DNA of 64,000 bases, taken from Anaerolineae bacterium. GTDB taxonomy: Bacteria > Chloroflexota > Anaerolineae > 4572-78 > J111. The notes beneath the pieces were generated by a model that saw only the letters and a program-made list of their open reading frames with translations, was not told the DNA's origin and did no database searches. The position numbers and the translations under genes were made by a program. The DNA is taken from positions 55,025-119,024 of the forward strand of contig JAFGNV010000017.1 of assembly GCA_016926805.1 (NCBI GenBank), read 5' to 3'. Shown one piece after another: positions 24,220-32,964 of this stretch; within the stretch, counting starts at the first letter, position 1, and the number at the start of each line of letters is the position of its first letter.

Positions 24220-25389
24220 TCAACTATCTTGCCGTACAAGCACAAAGATTTTTGCCTTAACCCCCAACAAGGTGACAGGAACGATTTCTAAAATTCTGAA
24301 CGCCGCAATGGCCCGCAGTTTGTGGCTGAGAAGATGAAAATCGCCGGTGAGGACTACCAGGCGCCCTCCAGGTCTTAGCACCCTGGCCATTTCTGCCAGG
24401 AACTGTTCATACAGTTTCTCGTTTTCGGTTTTAGAGCCAATTTGTTGGCCAAACGGCAGATTACAACCCACCTTGTCAACCGAACCAGAAGGTATGCTGG
24501 CCAGGTTGGTGGCATCCCATTGCCGAATTTTAATAGGTTTGTACTTATTGCCAACATTGGCCAGCGTCGCTGCCACCGCCTCACGGCGAATATCCCCTCC
24601 CAACAATTGTTGATAACGCCCCCAGATGGCCCGTTCAATTAATATCGTGCCCGCCCCACACATGGGATCAAGAAACACATCATCGTCTTCCGGCTCAGAG
24701 AGCAAAACCATCGAAGCAGCCACCGTTGGCCGCAATGAAGCCGGTAAATGTTCAAACTTATATGCCCGATGGCGCATGGTCTGATTGGATAGGCGGAGGC
24801 CGACAACAACTTCACGCTCAAAAATATTCAGCCAGATTTCGAGCATGCTGTCATCGTCTACCAATACCCATCTTGAATTGGCAGCCTGAATAGCTTTTTC
24901 TACCCGGTATTGCCCTTCCTTACGATGGAAGGGATGACGGCCGGAGACCCGCGTAATCACCCGGAACGTAGTCCACGTCCCTGGTTTTGGACGATAACCG
25001 GTTGCTTCGCGGTGTATTTTTAGCGCTCTGGGCCAATTGACTTGATCTTTTATCAACGCGGCCAGCACATCCAGCCCCTCCCGATCCGGTGGAAGTTTCT
25101 CCCCAGAGGCAAGAACCACAAAAACGTCTTCCACGGTTCTAAGCTTAAGCAGGGGCAAAAAGTCATCATTTAGCCCAAAAATAAGAAAGCCATTCTGCTC
25201 TCGCATCGTCCTGAAACCGAGTAGAGTGGAGGCCGGTAATTTCTGTTCAACTTCGCGCCAGGCTATTTTTTCCAGGCCGGGCATTGTGTGGGCATAGTAG
25301 GTGTTGGCAGAGAACAGGCTTTTTGTAACGCCAGCCCTGCTTACCCGCTTATGCTTTTTTCCCGTTGGGATTTTGCGTTGCCTGGTCAT
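24220..25389 (-). CDS. THUMP-domain RNA methyltransferase, TrmN/Trm14-like
   Basis: This 389-residue protein should methylate guanine N2 in tRNA or rRNA. The N-terminus is basic. A THUMP RNA-binding region spans about 60-190. The C-terminal Rossmann methyltransferase shows the SAM motif DPMCGAGTILIE (about 238-249), the acidic motif GGDIRREAV and the catalytic-loop motif NLPFG, the variant seen in the Trm14/THUMPD3 branch in place of NPPYG. A final methyltransferase motif reads RVLRPGGRLVVLTGD. It lies 26 nt downstream of der on the same strand and is probably co-transcribed. The exact target nucleotide cannot be told from sequence. Confidence 0.88.
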   Translation of the reverse strand: MTRQRKIPTGKKHKRVSRAGVTKSLFSANTYYAHTMPGLEKIAWREVEQKLPASTLLGFRTMREQNGFLIFGLNDDFLPLLKLRTVEDVFVVLASGEKLPPDREGLDVLAALIKDQVNWPRALKIHREATGYRPKPGTWTTFRVITRVSGRHPFHRKEGQYRVEKAIQAANSRWVLVDDDSMLEIWLNIFEREVVVGLRLSNQTMRHRAYKFEHLPASLRPTVAASMVLLSEPEDDDVFLDPMCGAGTILIERAIWGRYQQLLGGDIRREAVAATLANVGNKYKPIKIRQWDATNLASIPSGSVDKVGCNLPFGQQIGSKTENEKLYEQFLAEMARVLRPGGRLVVLTGDFHLLSHKLRAIAAFRILEIVPVTLLGVKAKIFVLVRQDS

Positions 25390-25415
25390 AAATTTGGGTT
25401 AACGTCCAATAAATC

Positions 25416-26804
25416 CTAGCGCTCGCTCCTGTTTCTGAAAATCAACTTTAACGGCGTTCCCCAAAAACCATAACGTTCCCGCAATTTGTTCTCAAGGTAG
25501 CGCTGGTAGCCAAAGTGAACCAGGGTGCGGTCGTTGACAAAAAAAACAAAAGTGGGGGGATTCACCCCGGCCTGGGTTGCATAAAGGAATTTCAGCCGGA
25601 AGCGACGGCTGCCTTTGGGTGGATTTTCGGCCACAGCTTCCTGCAACAGACGGTTGACCTCGCTGGTGGGAATCCGGCGCAGACATTCCGAATGGACCTG
25701 TAAGGCCAAAGGCAGTACCTTGTTCACCCGCTGGCCGGTTTTGGCCGAGATAAACAGCACGGGCACGTAATCCAGAAACTTCAACTCCACCCGGATTTTT
25801 TGGGTATACTCATTGATGGTGTAGGTGTCCTTTTCAACCGTGTCCCATTTGTTAACAATCACCACCACGCTTTTACCCTCTTGAATGATGTAACTGGCCA
25901 CGTGGGCATCTTGGGCTGTTACCATCTCTCCGGCGTCAACCAGCAACAGGCACACATCGGCGCGATTGACGGCCTTCATGGTGCGCAAGAAGCTGTGTTT
26001 CTCCACACCCGGTTTAATTTTGCCCCGTCGCCGGATACCGGCCGTGTCAATGAGCACCAGTTCCAAACCGTCGTATTCAATGCGGGTATCAATAGCATCG
26101 CGGGTGGTGCCGGGCACGTCCGACACAATCACCCGCTCCTCGCCCAGCAGTTTGTTGAGCAACGACGATTTGCCCACATTAGGCCGGCCCAAGATGGCAA
26201 TCTTAATGGCCTCGTCTTCCTCCTCTTCCTCTTCCATCATAGGTAGAGATTCAACCACCGCATCCAAAAGGTCGCCAGTACCGGTGCCGTGCAGAGCCGA
26301 AACCGGAAGGGGATCACTCAGACCCAGAGCATAAAACTCAACGGCCTCATCGCGGCGCTTCTTGTTGTCGGCCTTATTAACGGCCAACAATACCGGCTTA
26401 TCGCTCCGGCGTAACAACCCGGCAATGTCCTCGTCGGCGCTGGTTATGCCAGCGTCGGCATCCACCAGAAAAACAATCACCTCCGCTTCAGCCATAGCTA
26501 TCTCCGCCTGAGCGCGCATCTCGGTCAGAAAAAGGCGGCTGGATACGCCAGCCTGAAACCCATCTTTGTCGCCAGAACCCGGCGGTTCAGGATTGAGGTC
26601 TAACCCGCCGGTATCAACCACCATAAAATCGCGCCCACCCCAGTCGGCTTCGCCATAGAGACGGTCGCGCGTTGTTCCGGCTAAATCTTCCACAATGGCC
26701 TTTCGCTGGCCCACCAATCGATTGAACAGGGTTGATTTGCCTACATTGGGCCGGCCCACCAAAGCCACAATAGGTTTTTTAACACGACTCTTTTGTTTGG
26801 ACAC
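25416..26804 (-). CDS. der: Ribosome biogenesis GTPase Der (EngA)
   Basis: Der is an essential double GTPase that assists assembly of the 50S subunit. This 462-residue protein has the expected two G domains. The first has GRPNVGKS at 17-24, the GTTRD switch, DTGG and NKAD. The second has GRPNVGKS near 205, PGTTRD, DTAG and NKWD. A C-terminal KH-like domain follows (RRFRLKFLYATQAGVNPPTF). A Glu-rich linker of eight acidic residues joins the G domains. The length is typical. It is 20 nt downstream of the CdaR gene on the same strand. Confidence 0.97.
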   Translation of the reverse strand: MSKQKSRVKKPIVALVGRPNVGKSTLFNRLVGQRKAIVEDLAGTTRDRLYGEADWGGRDFMVVDTGGLDLNPEPPGSGDKDGFQAGVSSRLFLTEMRAQAEIAMAEAEVIVFLVDADAGITSADEDIAGLLRRSDKPVLLAVNKADNKKRRDEAVEFYALGLSDPLPVSALHGTGTGDLLDAVVESLPMMEEEEEEDEAIKIAILGRPNVGKSSLLNKLLGEERVIVSDVPGTTRDAIDTRIEYDGLELVLIDTAGIRRRGKIKPGVEKHSFLRTMKAVNRADVCLLLVDAGEMVTAQDAHVASYIIQEGKSVVVIVNKWDTVEKDTYTINEYTQKIRVELKFLDYVPVLFISAKTGQRVNKVLPLALQVHSECLRRIPTSEVNRLLQEAVAENPPKGSRRFRLKFLYATQAGVNPPTFVFFVNDRTLVHFGYQRYLENKLRERYGFWGTPLKLIFRNRSER

Positions 26805-26824
26805 AGAAAATCTATCAACTCCAG

Positions 26825-28147
26825 TTAATTGGGATCAACTCTAGGGGCAGCCGTTGCCTTTAAGATAGGCGTTGGAGTGGGCAGGTCCGCCGTTGGGGAG
26901 GGAACGGAAGTAGGAGTCGGCGTGAGGCTTAAACCAATAGTCACCTCAATGGTATCGGGCAAGATGGCATCCACCCGAAAATCATCGGGTAAAAATACGG
27001 TTGGTTGAAGTTTGTGGACGCCGGGTTTCAGCCCAAATAAATCAACCATTACCTCCACATCACTTGCTTTGAGGGTTTGTAATTGGGGAACCGGCCCGGA
27101 CAGGAACACGTCAGCTCGCTCCGGCGAGGCCTTCCACCAATAATTCGGTTCAATCCCCTGCTGTGTAACCGGCCGCTGCAAGATAATACCGTCTTCAATG
27201 GCGGCAATCTCAATGGTTACTTCCACTCCACCCGGGCCTTTTTCCTGCCGGTCCGGAAAAACCACCGTAACCCCATTGGGCAGATTCAAGGGCACCGTCC
27301 GTTGAATACTCTCCGTTGCCTGACTTAAATCTATCTGGGCTGTTTCGACAAAACCGGCCACAGCACTGAGCACTTTGGGACTGCCCACAATGGTCAGGGT
27401 GGTTGGATCAGTAGAGATACTGCTCACCCGATATCCGGGCGCAACCTGTCCCACCACAACGGGGCTAACGGAGACTTCTTTATAGCCAAAGCGCTGTTCG
27501 ATGGGCAGGGAAACCTTGACTTTGGGCGGGACCACGGAAAGGCCTTGCACAAGCTGGTCGTCACGATCGCGAATCACCACATCAGCGACACGTTCTACGG
27601 TTTCCTTGGCTCCGCGAATGTAGACTTCGGCAACGGCTTTTTCTACCTGATTGATTAACGACTCAGGACCTTTTACCACAATGGTTTCAGGACTGACCAC
27701 TGGTACTCTACTGACATAGCCCAGGGGCGGCGTATCCATCATTTCAATTTGAACCGGCAGCGTAATGGCCTGTTCGATTTGCAGATTAACGCTGACTCGC
27801 TGCGGTTTTACTTCAATAATTTCGACCTCGGGGTCGGAGGCAGCAACATTCACCGAAACATCATTAAACCCCGCGGGTAATTTGGAAAGATCAAGTGTGG
27901 CTTTGAATTTGGTTGGATTTAAATCAAGCCAACTGCTCTCTGGCGCCCGTAATCGCAAACGGGCTGTTTCCGGCAACTTATCGGTGGTTACCAACCCTTG
28001 AGCCGGAGGGATAAGTTCGATAGCGATATTTTGGCCGTAATCATCTTCACGAGGCGGATTCTGCTCATTGATGGCCGCCGCCCAAACCAAGGTAGCCAAA
28101 ATTAGCGATATGAGAAGGCTCGTGAGATTTTTAAAAAATGACTGCAC
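26825..28147 (-). CDS. cdaR: YbbR-domain protein, CdaR-like regulator of diadenylate cyclase
   Basis: This 440-residue protein has one N-terminal membrane anchor (about 7-26, SLLISLILATLVWAAA) and an extracytoplasmic part with about four YbbR repeats, ending in a Pro/Thr-rich tail (TPTPTSVPSPTADLPTPTP). In Firmicutes CdaR binds and modulates the membrane cyclase CdaA. Here the gene lies 13 nt downstream of the cdaA homologue on the same strand, matching the conserved cdaA-cdaR order. The usual third partner glmM is not in this window. The tail of about 35 residues is typical of envelope proteins in Chloroflexota. Confidence 0.9.
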   Translation of the reverse strand: MQSFFKNLTSLLISLILATLVWAAAINEQNPPREDDYGQNIAIELIPPAQGLVTTDKLPETARLRLRAPESSWLDLNPTKFKATLDLSKLPAGFNDVSVNVAASDPEVEIIEVKPQRVSVNLQIEQAITLPVQIEMMDTPPLGYVSRVPVVSPETIVVKGPESLINQVEKAVAEVYIRGAKETVERVADVVIRDRDDQLVQGLSVVPPKVKVSLPIEQRFGYKEVSVSPVVVGQVAPGYRVSSISTDPTTLTIVGSPKVLSAVAGFVETAQIDLSQATESIQRTVPLNLPNGVTVVFPDRQEKGPGGVEVTIEIAAIEDGIILQRPVTQQGIEPNYWWKASPERADVFLSGPVPQLQTLKASDVEVMVDLFGLKPGVHKLQPTVFLPDDFRVDAILPDTIEVTIGLSLTPTPTSVPSPTADLPTPTPILKATAAPRVDPN

Positions 28148-28160
28148 CGAAAAACTCTCT

Positions 28161-29045
28161 TTACTCAGACCGAGATTGAACTTGCGATGCCGTCTCGGTG
28201 GATTTACCCAACCCCAAACCCACCAGGATATTTTGTTTGAGACGGCGCCAAACAGAAGCTGTCACTCCATCGGTTTGGTACAAAGCCTGGAGCATTTGCT
28301 CCAAACCGGCTTGATCTAAACCTCGAATCAACTGGCCATTGTGCGCAATGGAAATAATCCCCGTTTCTTCCGAAACAACTATGACCACAGCATCGGTCAT
28401 GCCGCTGATGCCCAGGGCTGCCAGATGGCGGGTACCCAGCAGTTGGGTAGTAACATTTGTGGCCTGCCCCAGCGGCAAAATTACGCTGGCGGCCACAATT
28501 CTGTTATTACGGATAATTACCGCGCCATCGTGTAAGGTGGTTCCAGGAGAAAAGATGGTCCTTAACAAATCAGAGGTAACCAAAGCATCCAGCCGAACCC
28601 CGGTTTCAATATGATCCTCCAAACCAGTATTTCGTTCAAAAACAATCAGGGCGCCATGTTTTACCCGAGACATGGAAAGGACGGCCTTGCCAACAGCCTC
28701 GATAGATTGTTCAACCTGGGAATATTGGTGAGAGGAAGAAAATATTTTACTGGTACGCCCTAAACGCTCCAAAGCCCGCCGGAGTTCTGGTTGAAACACC
28801 ACGGGAATGGCGACCAGCAGGGCAGGTAAAGCTTTATCAATGAGCCAACTAAAAGCAGTAAGCGTGTTCAAAGCGCTGGCCGCAATGGCCGCCAACACCG
28901 AAAGAATCAGTATGCCCCGTAAAAGCTGTTCAGCCTGGGTACCCTGAATCAGAGTAAGAATCCAATAAAACACCAGGGCAACCAGAAATATATCAATGGC
29001 GCTACTGAAATCTAAACGTGATAGGTTATAAAAAAGATTAGACAC
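28161..29045 (-). CDS. cdaA: Membrane diadenylate cyclase CdaA (c-di-AMP synthase)
   Basis: CdaA condenses two ATP into the second messenger c-di-AMP, which controls potassium and osmotic homeostasis. The 294-residue protein has about three N-terminal membrane helices (about 15-85) and a DAC domain (about 95-265). The catalytic DGA motif is present in LHDGAVII, and VSEETG and the GxRxxAAxGIS region are recognisable. The RHR motif reads RHL (GTRHLAAL), an exchange of a residue that is normally Arg. The start is GTG. The C-terminal 30 residues are an extension. Immediate coupling to cdaR supports the assignment. Confidence 0.93.
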   Translation of the reverse strand: MSNLFYNLSRLDFSSAIDIFLVALVFYWILTLIQGTQAEQLLRGILILSVLAAIAASALNTLTAFSWLIDKALPALLVAIPVVFQPELRRALERLGRTSKIFSSSHQYSQVEQSIEAVGKAVLSMSRVKHGALIVFERNTGLEDHIETGVRLDALVTSDLLRTIFSPGTTLHDGAVIIRNNRIVAASVILPLGQATNVTTQLLGTRHLAALGISGMTDAVVIVVSEETGIISIAHNGQLIRGLDQAGLEQMLQALYQTDGVTASVWRRLKQNILVGLGLGKSTETASQVQSRSE

Positions 29046-29053
29046 TATCCTAC

Positions 29054-29071
29054 CTTGCCTGTAGGGGCAAG
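29054..29071. repeat. Short hairpin sharing GTAGGGGCAAG with another site
   Basis: CTTGCC (29054-29059) can pair with GGCAAG (29066-29071). The 11-mer GTAGGGGCAAG at 29061-29071 recurs exactly at 53741-53751 within a better palindrome. It is probably a fragment of a dispersed repeat upstream of cdaA. Confidence 0.4.
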
Positions 29072-29148
29072 CTTATTAACCCAACATCTCCTCCTATTTT
29101 GGCAAGACATACAATTGCGGCGCGGCCTTCGTTTAGATCCAAATGTAG

Positions 29149-31527
29149 TTATATGTCGCCGCCACTTATTTTTGCCAATAGTCGCCTATAACCCTCAGGA
29201 TCTTCTGGTTTAAGATTTAGAATTGCCTGGATTGTACGGGCAGCCTCCTCACGCAAACCGTTCTCCAATTGCATTTCGCCCAAGGCATCATATTCGGCAA
29301 TGGCTTCACGGTTTAAGCCATTCTGAACGCAGGCAACGGCCAACCGTTGGCGTACAGACATGTCGTCCGGGTGAACTGTAGCCAATTCTCGCAATAATTC
29401 CAGAGCCTTTGGCGGATTCTCGCGCTGGTAGATGGCCAGCAGGTTATCCAGGTTGGTTATGGCCTGATTGGTCTTGTTCTGCTTGTAGTAAAGATCGACC
29501 AACTCACGCTGGGCGCGTTCATTTTTGGGATTAATTTTTATTATTTCCTCATAGGCTGTTGTTGCCCTGGCCCAGTCAAAACGCTGATTGTAAATATCAC
29601 CCATTCGCTTGAGGATTTCCACCCGCCAACTGTTGGTATTTTCCGTAGAAGTGGCCAGACGTAAAGCTTCGTTGTATTTTTCCAGCGCCCGGTCTACTTG
29701 AGCCAATTGATAGTAGGAGTCAGCCAGAATTAGATACTGGTCTAAAGCTTGCTCTATGTTTTTAAGAGAGATATAAAGGTCGATCAGTTTTGAACGTACA
29801 GTCACATCCATCGGCGCCAGGCGTAATATCCGCTGGTAGATATTGATGACCTCGTCGGACATCTGGCGCATCTCGTAAACTTTTGCCACATACAGATATT
29901 TTGAAATCGCCTGGTCGGTTTTTTCCTGTTTGAGCAAAATTTCGGCCAATCGCACGTGCAAGGGCAAATAGAAGGGAGCTTTTTGAATGGCCAGCAGACA
30001 TTCTTCGGAGGCCGTCATAATCAGGTTGCGCTTCAAATATTCACTGGTCAAAGCCATGGCGGTGACAATCGCCTCTGTTTGAGGCGTTTCCAGATATTCG
30101 GCCAGACTCATCACCCCATCTTCACTCACATTTTCCATGCGCTGGCGCGCCAAAAAGACCTTCTTTTCCCACTCAGGATCGGCAAAGAAACGTTGCAAAC
30201 TGGAGGCAAATTGGTCAATTCGGTCGGTATCGCCTTGAGCAAGATAACCATCAACCAGCCCTTCATATCGCTGTAGCACCTGCGATGTTTTGTCGCTCCT
30301 GACCGTTTGCAGGTCAAGCGCTTTTACCACTTCAACAAAATATTTAAGCGCCTGATCAAACTTGCTGGCGGCGTAATACGTTTCGCCCAAAGCAAACCGC
30401 GAACCGAGGCCATATTGTTTATCCTGGACACATTGGCCCAACATCGAAATGGCCTCGTTGGGCTGCTTCAATTCCTTATAAAGGAGGCCCAGGTTAAAGT
30501 ATAAAGCCGGTCGCCTGAGGCCCGCCTCAAGGGCCTGGCGGCAATTATTGGCGGCCTGCTTGAATTCTTGACGGCGCTGCAAGTCAATTGCTTGCATGAT
30601 GAGCATGGTGTTAGGATTGCCCTCATCTTCAAAGATGAGATTCGCTAACTCCGCCAGAGCATTCTGCTGGGCTGTTTCTATCAAGCCCCCTGTTGAAACC
30701 CTGGCCGGTTCAGGCTCTTCCATGGCAAAGGGGTCTTCAGCAAAAAAATCCTCATCAGAAGAGATTTCATCAGGAAATTCAAAGTCGGGAACCGGGGGAG
30801 CAGGTGGCGCTTCTCCCAGTCTATCCGGCTGGATGGATGTTCCACTCTCCAACGCCTCCAGGGCGGCAGCTATGCCAGGGTCGTCGGGCAGCAACTCTGC
30901 CGCTTTTTCAATTTCCTGCAAGGCCTGATCGCGATTGTTTCGCCGTTGAAAGATGGCAGCCAGGGTTAACCGTTGGCGGGCGGCCCGGAGGATCTCACCC
31001 TGTTGGGCCAGAGCATCGGCCAGTTTGTGATGCGCATCAACCTGGTCGGAAACCAATCTGGTCGCTCGCAACCAAAAATCAATGGCCGCCTCAAGATCAT
31101 TGTTTGATCCACAGATGTTACCGGCCCGCAGATAGGTTTCGGCGGCCGCATCTAGCCGTCCCGTGCGCTCCTGAAGGTCACCCATATATTCAAGCGCTTT
31201 CTGATTGGTCGGGTTGACCCGCAGGGCATGGTCAAATGCCTTTTGCGCCACATCTATCTGTCCGGCAAAAAGAGAAGCTCTGCCAAAACCGAGAACGGCT
31301 GCCTCGTTATTGGGGAATTCAGCCAGGGCAAATCGATAAATTTTTGCTGCTTCGGCCCAGCTATCTTGTTGAGCAAGCTGTTCAGCCTGGGTCATTGCTG
31401 CTTTAAATTTTGCTTGATCACCAGCCACGTTGGCGCGCCTCACCCTTGATATTAAATTTGACTTCAAAGATTTGTAGGAAGGAACGATTGTTTGATTATC
31501 AGGAGTATTATTAGGAGTATACCACAA
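29149..31527 (-). CDS. Large tetratricopeptide-repeat protein
   Basis: This protein of up to 792 residues consists largely of TPR motifs, seen as repeated A-x-x-x-Y/F with P near helix ends (for example AAKIYRFALAEFPNN, RALEKYNEALRLA, ATTAYEEIIKINPKN). An acidic low-complexity stretch (about 235-275, DEISSDEDFFAEDPF) divides an N-terminal set of about six repeats from a long C-terminal superhelix. No signal peptide or catalytic domain is seen, so it should be a cytoplasmic scaffold. The frame opens with TTG at 31527 and lacks a ribosome site; GTG at 31443, nearer the first repeat, is an alternative start. It lies 103 nt upstream of cdaA on the same strand. Confidence 0.85.
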   Translation of the reverse strand: MWYTPNNTPDNQTIVPSYKSLKSNLISRVRRANVAGDQAKFKAAMTQAEQLAQQDSWAEAAKIYRFALAEFPNNEAAVLGFGRASLFAGQIDVAQKAFDHALRVNPTNQKALEYMGDLQERTGRLDAAAETYLRAGNICGSNNDLEAAIDFWLRATRLVSDQVDAHHKLADALAQQGEILRAARQRLTLAAIFQRRNNRDQALQEIEKAAELLPDDPGIAAALEALESGTSIQPDRLGEAPPAPPVPDFEFPDEISSDEDFFAEDPFAMEEPEPARVSTGGLIETAQQNALAELANLIFEDEGNPNTMLIMQAIDLQRRQEFKQAANNCRQALEAGLRRPALYFNLGLLYKELKQPNEAISMLGQCVQDKQYGLGSRFALGETYYAASKFDQALKYFVEVVKALDLQTVRSDKTSQVLQRYEGLVDGYLAQGDTDRIDQFASSLQRFFADPEWEKKVFLARQRMENVSEDGVMSLAEYLETPQTEAIVTAMALTSEYLKRNLIMTASEECLLAIQKAPFYLPLHVRLAEILLKQEKTDQAISKYLYVAKVYEMRQMSDEVINIYQRILRLAPMDVTVRSKLIDLYISLKNIEQALDQYLILADSYYQLAQVDRALEKYNEALRLATSTENTNSWRVEILKRMGDIYNQRFDWARATTAYEEIIKINPKNERAQRELVDLYYKQNKTNQAITNLDNLLAIYQRENPPKALELLRELATVHPDDMSVRQRLAVACVQNGLNREAIAEYDALGEMQLENGLREEAARTIQAILNLKPEDPEGYRRLLAKISGGDI

Positions 31528-31766
31528 ATGGTATCGGATGCAACCAGAAAAAACGGATTTATACTGGCTGATCGGCTCATCTTAGATTCTACCACATTCG
31601 AGGAGGGTTATTACATGATAACAACAAAAAAGGACAAGACTCACCCCATAAAGGTTTTAAGTTTAGGCCACGGTCACCAGAGACAACCGACAAGCCATTT
31701 GCGGATTGACGATAGCGACCACCGCCCGGAAGGTATCATCACACAAAGAGAGAGGATGTCGAATTT

Positions 31767-32642
31767 CTACAATAACCGGCATCTTTCATTCTCGTATTCA
31801 ATCTCAATGGTAACGTGTTCAAAATCTTCTGCCCCGGTTACGGCCAAGGCCTCTTTTTTGATTTGTAGAATTTCCGCCTTGGTGGCCTCATCGTCAACCA
31901 CCACATGGGTGGTCAGTACGTGATGATCGCCATCCAGCGACCACACGTGGGTATGGTGAACAGACCGCACACCCGCAATGCTACCGATTTTCTGTTCCAT
32001 ATTCGCCAAATTAACATCGCCCGGCACTGCTTGCAGAAAAATGGCCAGAGTCTTTTTAAGATTCTTAACCACGTTGTACAACACATACAGGGTAATCAAA
32101 ATGGAGAGGATAGGATCAAGGATATAAAAGTTGGTGAACAGCAACACCATACTGACCACCAACACCGCTATCCAGCCCAATACATCTTCCAGTAAATGCC
32201 AGGCCACCACCTGCGTATTTAAAGATTGCCCTCGTTTGACTCGCACAACCGCCAGGCCATTGACGACAATACCAAGCAAGGCAAAACCGATCATTCCAGG
32301 AACGTTGGTAGGTTCGGGGGTTATAAGGCGGGGGATAGTTTGTGATAAAACAGCGAGACCACCCCCAATTAAAACCAATGTGTTTACCAACGCACCCAGC
32401 AAGGAATAACGCCGGTAGCCGTACGAATAGTGGGTGTCGTGTCCTTTTTGGGCATATTGCTCCAAAAACCAGGCCATGGCCAGTGAAAGACTATCACCCA
32501 AATCATGCAGGGCATCGGCCACAATGGCCATGCTGTTGGTCCAGACTCCGCCAATGATTTCCAGGATGGTAAAGCCAAGGTTAAGAAAAAAAGCAAGTTT
32601 GAGTTGGGTGGTATCGTCCTGGGCTTCATGGTTATGGTTCAA
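31767..32642 (-). CDS. Cation diffusion facilitator metal transporter, CzcD/ZitB-like
   Basis: This 291-residue membrane protein of about six helices exports divalent metal, most likely Zn2+, in exchange for protons. The helix II metal site reads DALHDLGDS and helix V HLLEDVLGW, giving the usual His/Asp ligand set. The C-terminal cytoplasmic domain contains HHTHVWSLDGDHHVLTTHV, typical of zinc-binding ferredoxin-like domains. The N-terminus is His-rich (NHNHE). The start is TTG at 32642, supported by AAGGA about 9 nt upstream. It overlaps the stop of the truncated YihY frame by 4 nt (TTGA), so the two are translated in tandem. Confidence 0.9.
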   Translation of the reverse strand: MNHNHEAQDDTTQLKLAFFLNLGFTILEIIGGVWTNSMAIVADALHDLGDSLSLAMAWFLEQYAQKGHDTHYSYGYRRYSLLGALVNTLVLIGGGLAVLSQTIPRLITPEPTNVPGMIGFALLGIVVNGLAVVRVKRGQSLNTQVVAWHLLEDVLGWIAVLVVSMVLLFTNFYILDPILSILITLYVLYNVVKNLKKTLAIFLQAVPGDVNLANMEQKIGSIAGVRSVHHTHVWSLDGDHHVLTTHVVVDDEATKAEILQIKKEALAVTGAEDFEHVTIEIEYENERCRLL

Positions 32643-32896
32643 AAGCGTTTATCCTTTTTTAAATTACGTTGGGTGATGGTAGCGGTTAGATATGCGCCAA
32701 ACAAAGTCACTAAACCGTCCAGATAAATCCAGAACATTAGCCCCACAATGGTTCCCAGTGAACCGTAAACCAGCTCGTAACGGGCCAGGCCGCTGCTGAG
32801 GGAAAAAATAAATCCGGTGGTGGCCAATTCCCAGCCCGTGGTGGCTACCAGCGCCCCCCAAAAGGCGGCCAATGCGCTTACCTGGGCATTGGGCAT
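32639..32896 (-). pseudogene. Truncated YihY/BrkB-family membrane protein (C-terminal remnant)
   Basis: The 85 encoded residues match only the C-terminal end of YihY/BrkB inner-membrane proteins: PNAQV, then WELATTGF, then YELVYGSLGTIVGLMFWIYL and GAYLTATI. Family members are about 270-300 residues with six helices; here about 190 N-terminal residues are missing. A stop codon in frame (TAA, complement of 32903-32905) lies two codons before the ATG, and only about 70 nt separate it from the next gene. It is probably a decayed gene kept because the CDF transporter is translated from its end. A short expressed membrane protein cannot be ruled out. Confidence 0.75.
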
Positions 32897-32964
32897 CCCT
32901 TTTTAACCAGCCGCCGTTTTATTTGAGAAACAATTATCCATCTATTTACGCCGCGAAACACTGG

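Noticed and set aside
31492..31923. + strand frame between the TPR gene and the CDF gene
   Set aside because: Both ends overlap real - strand genes, and the middle has no ribosome site or family likeness.
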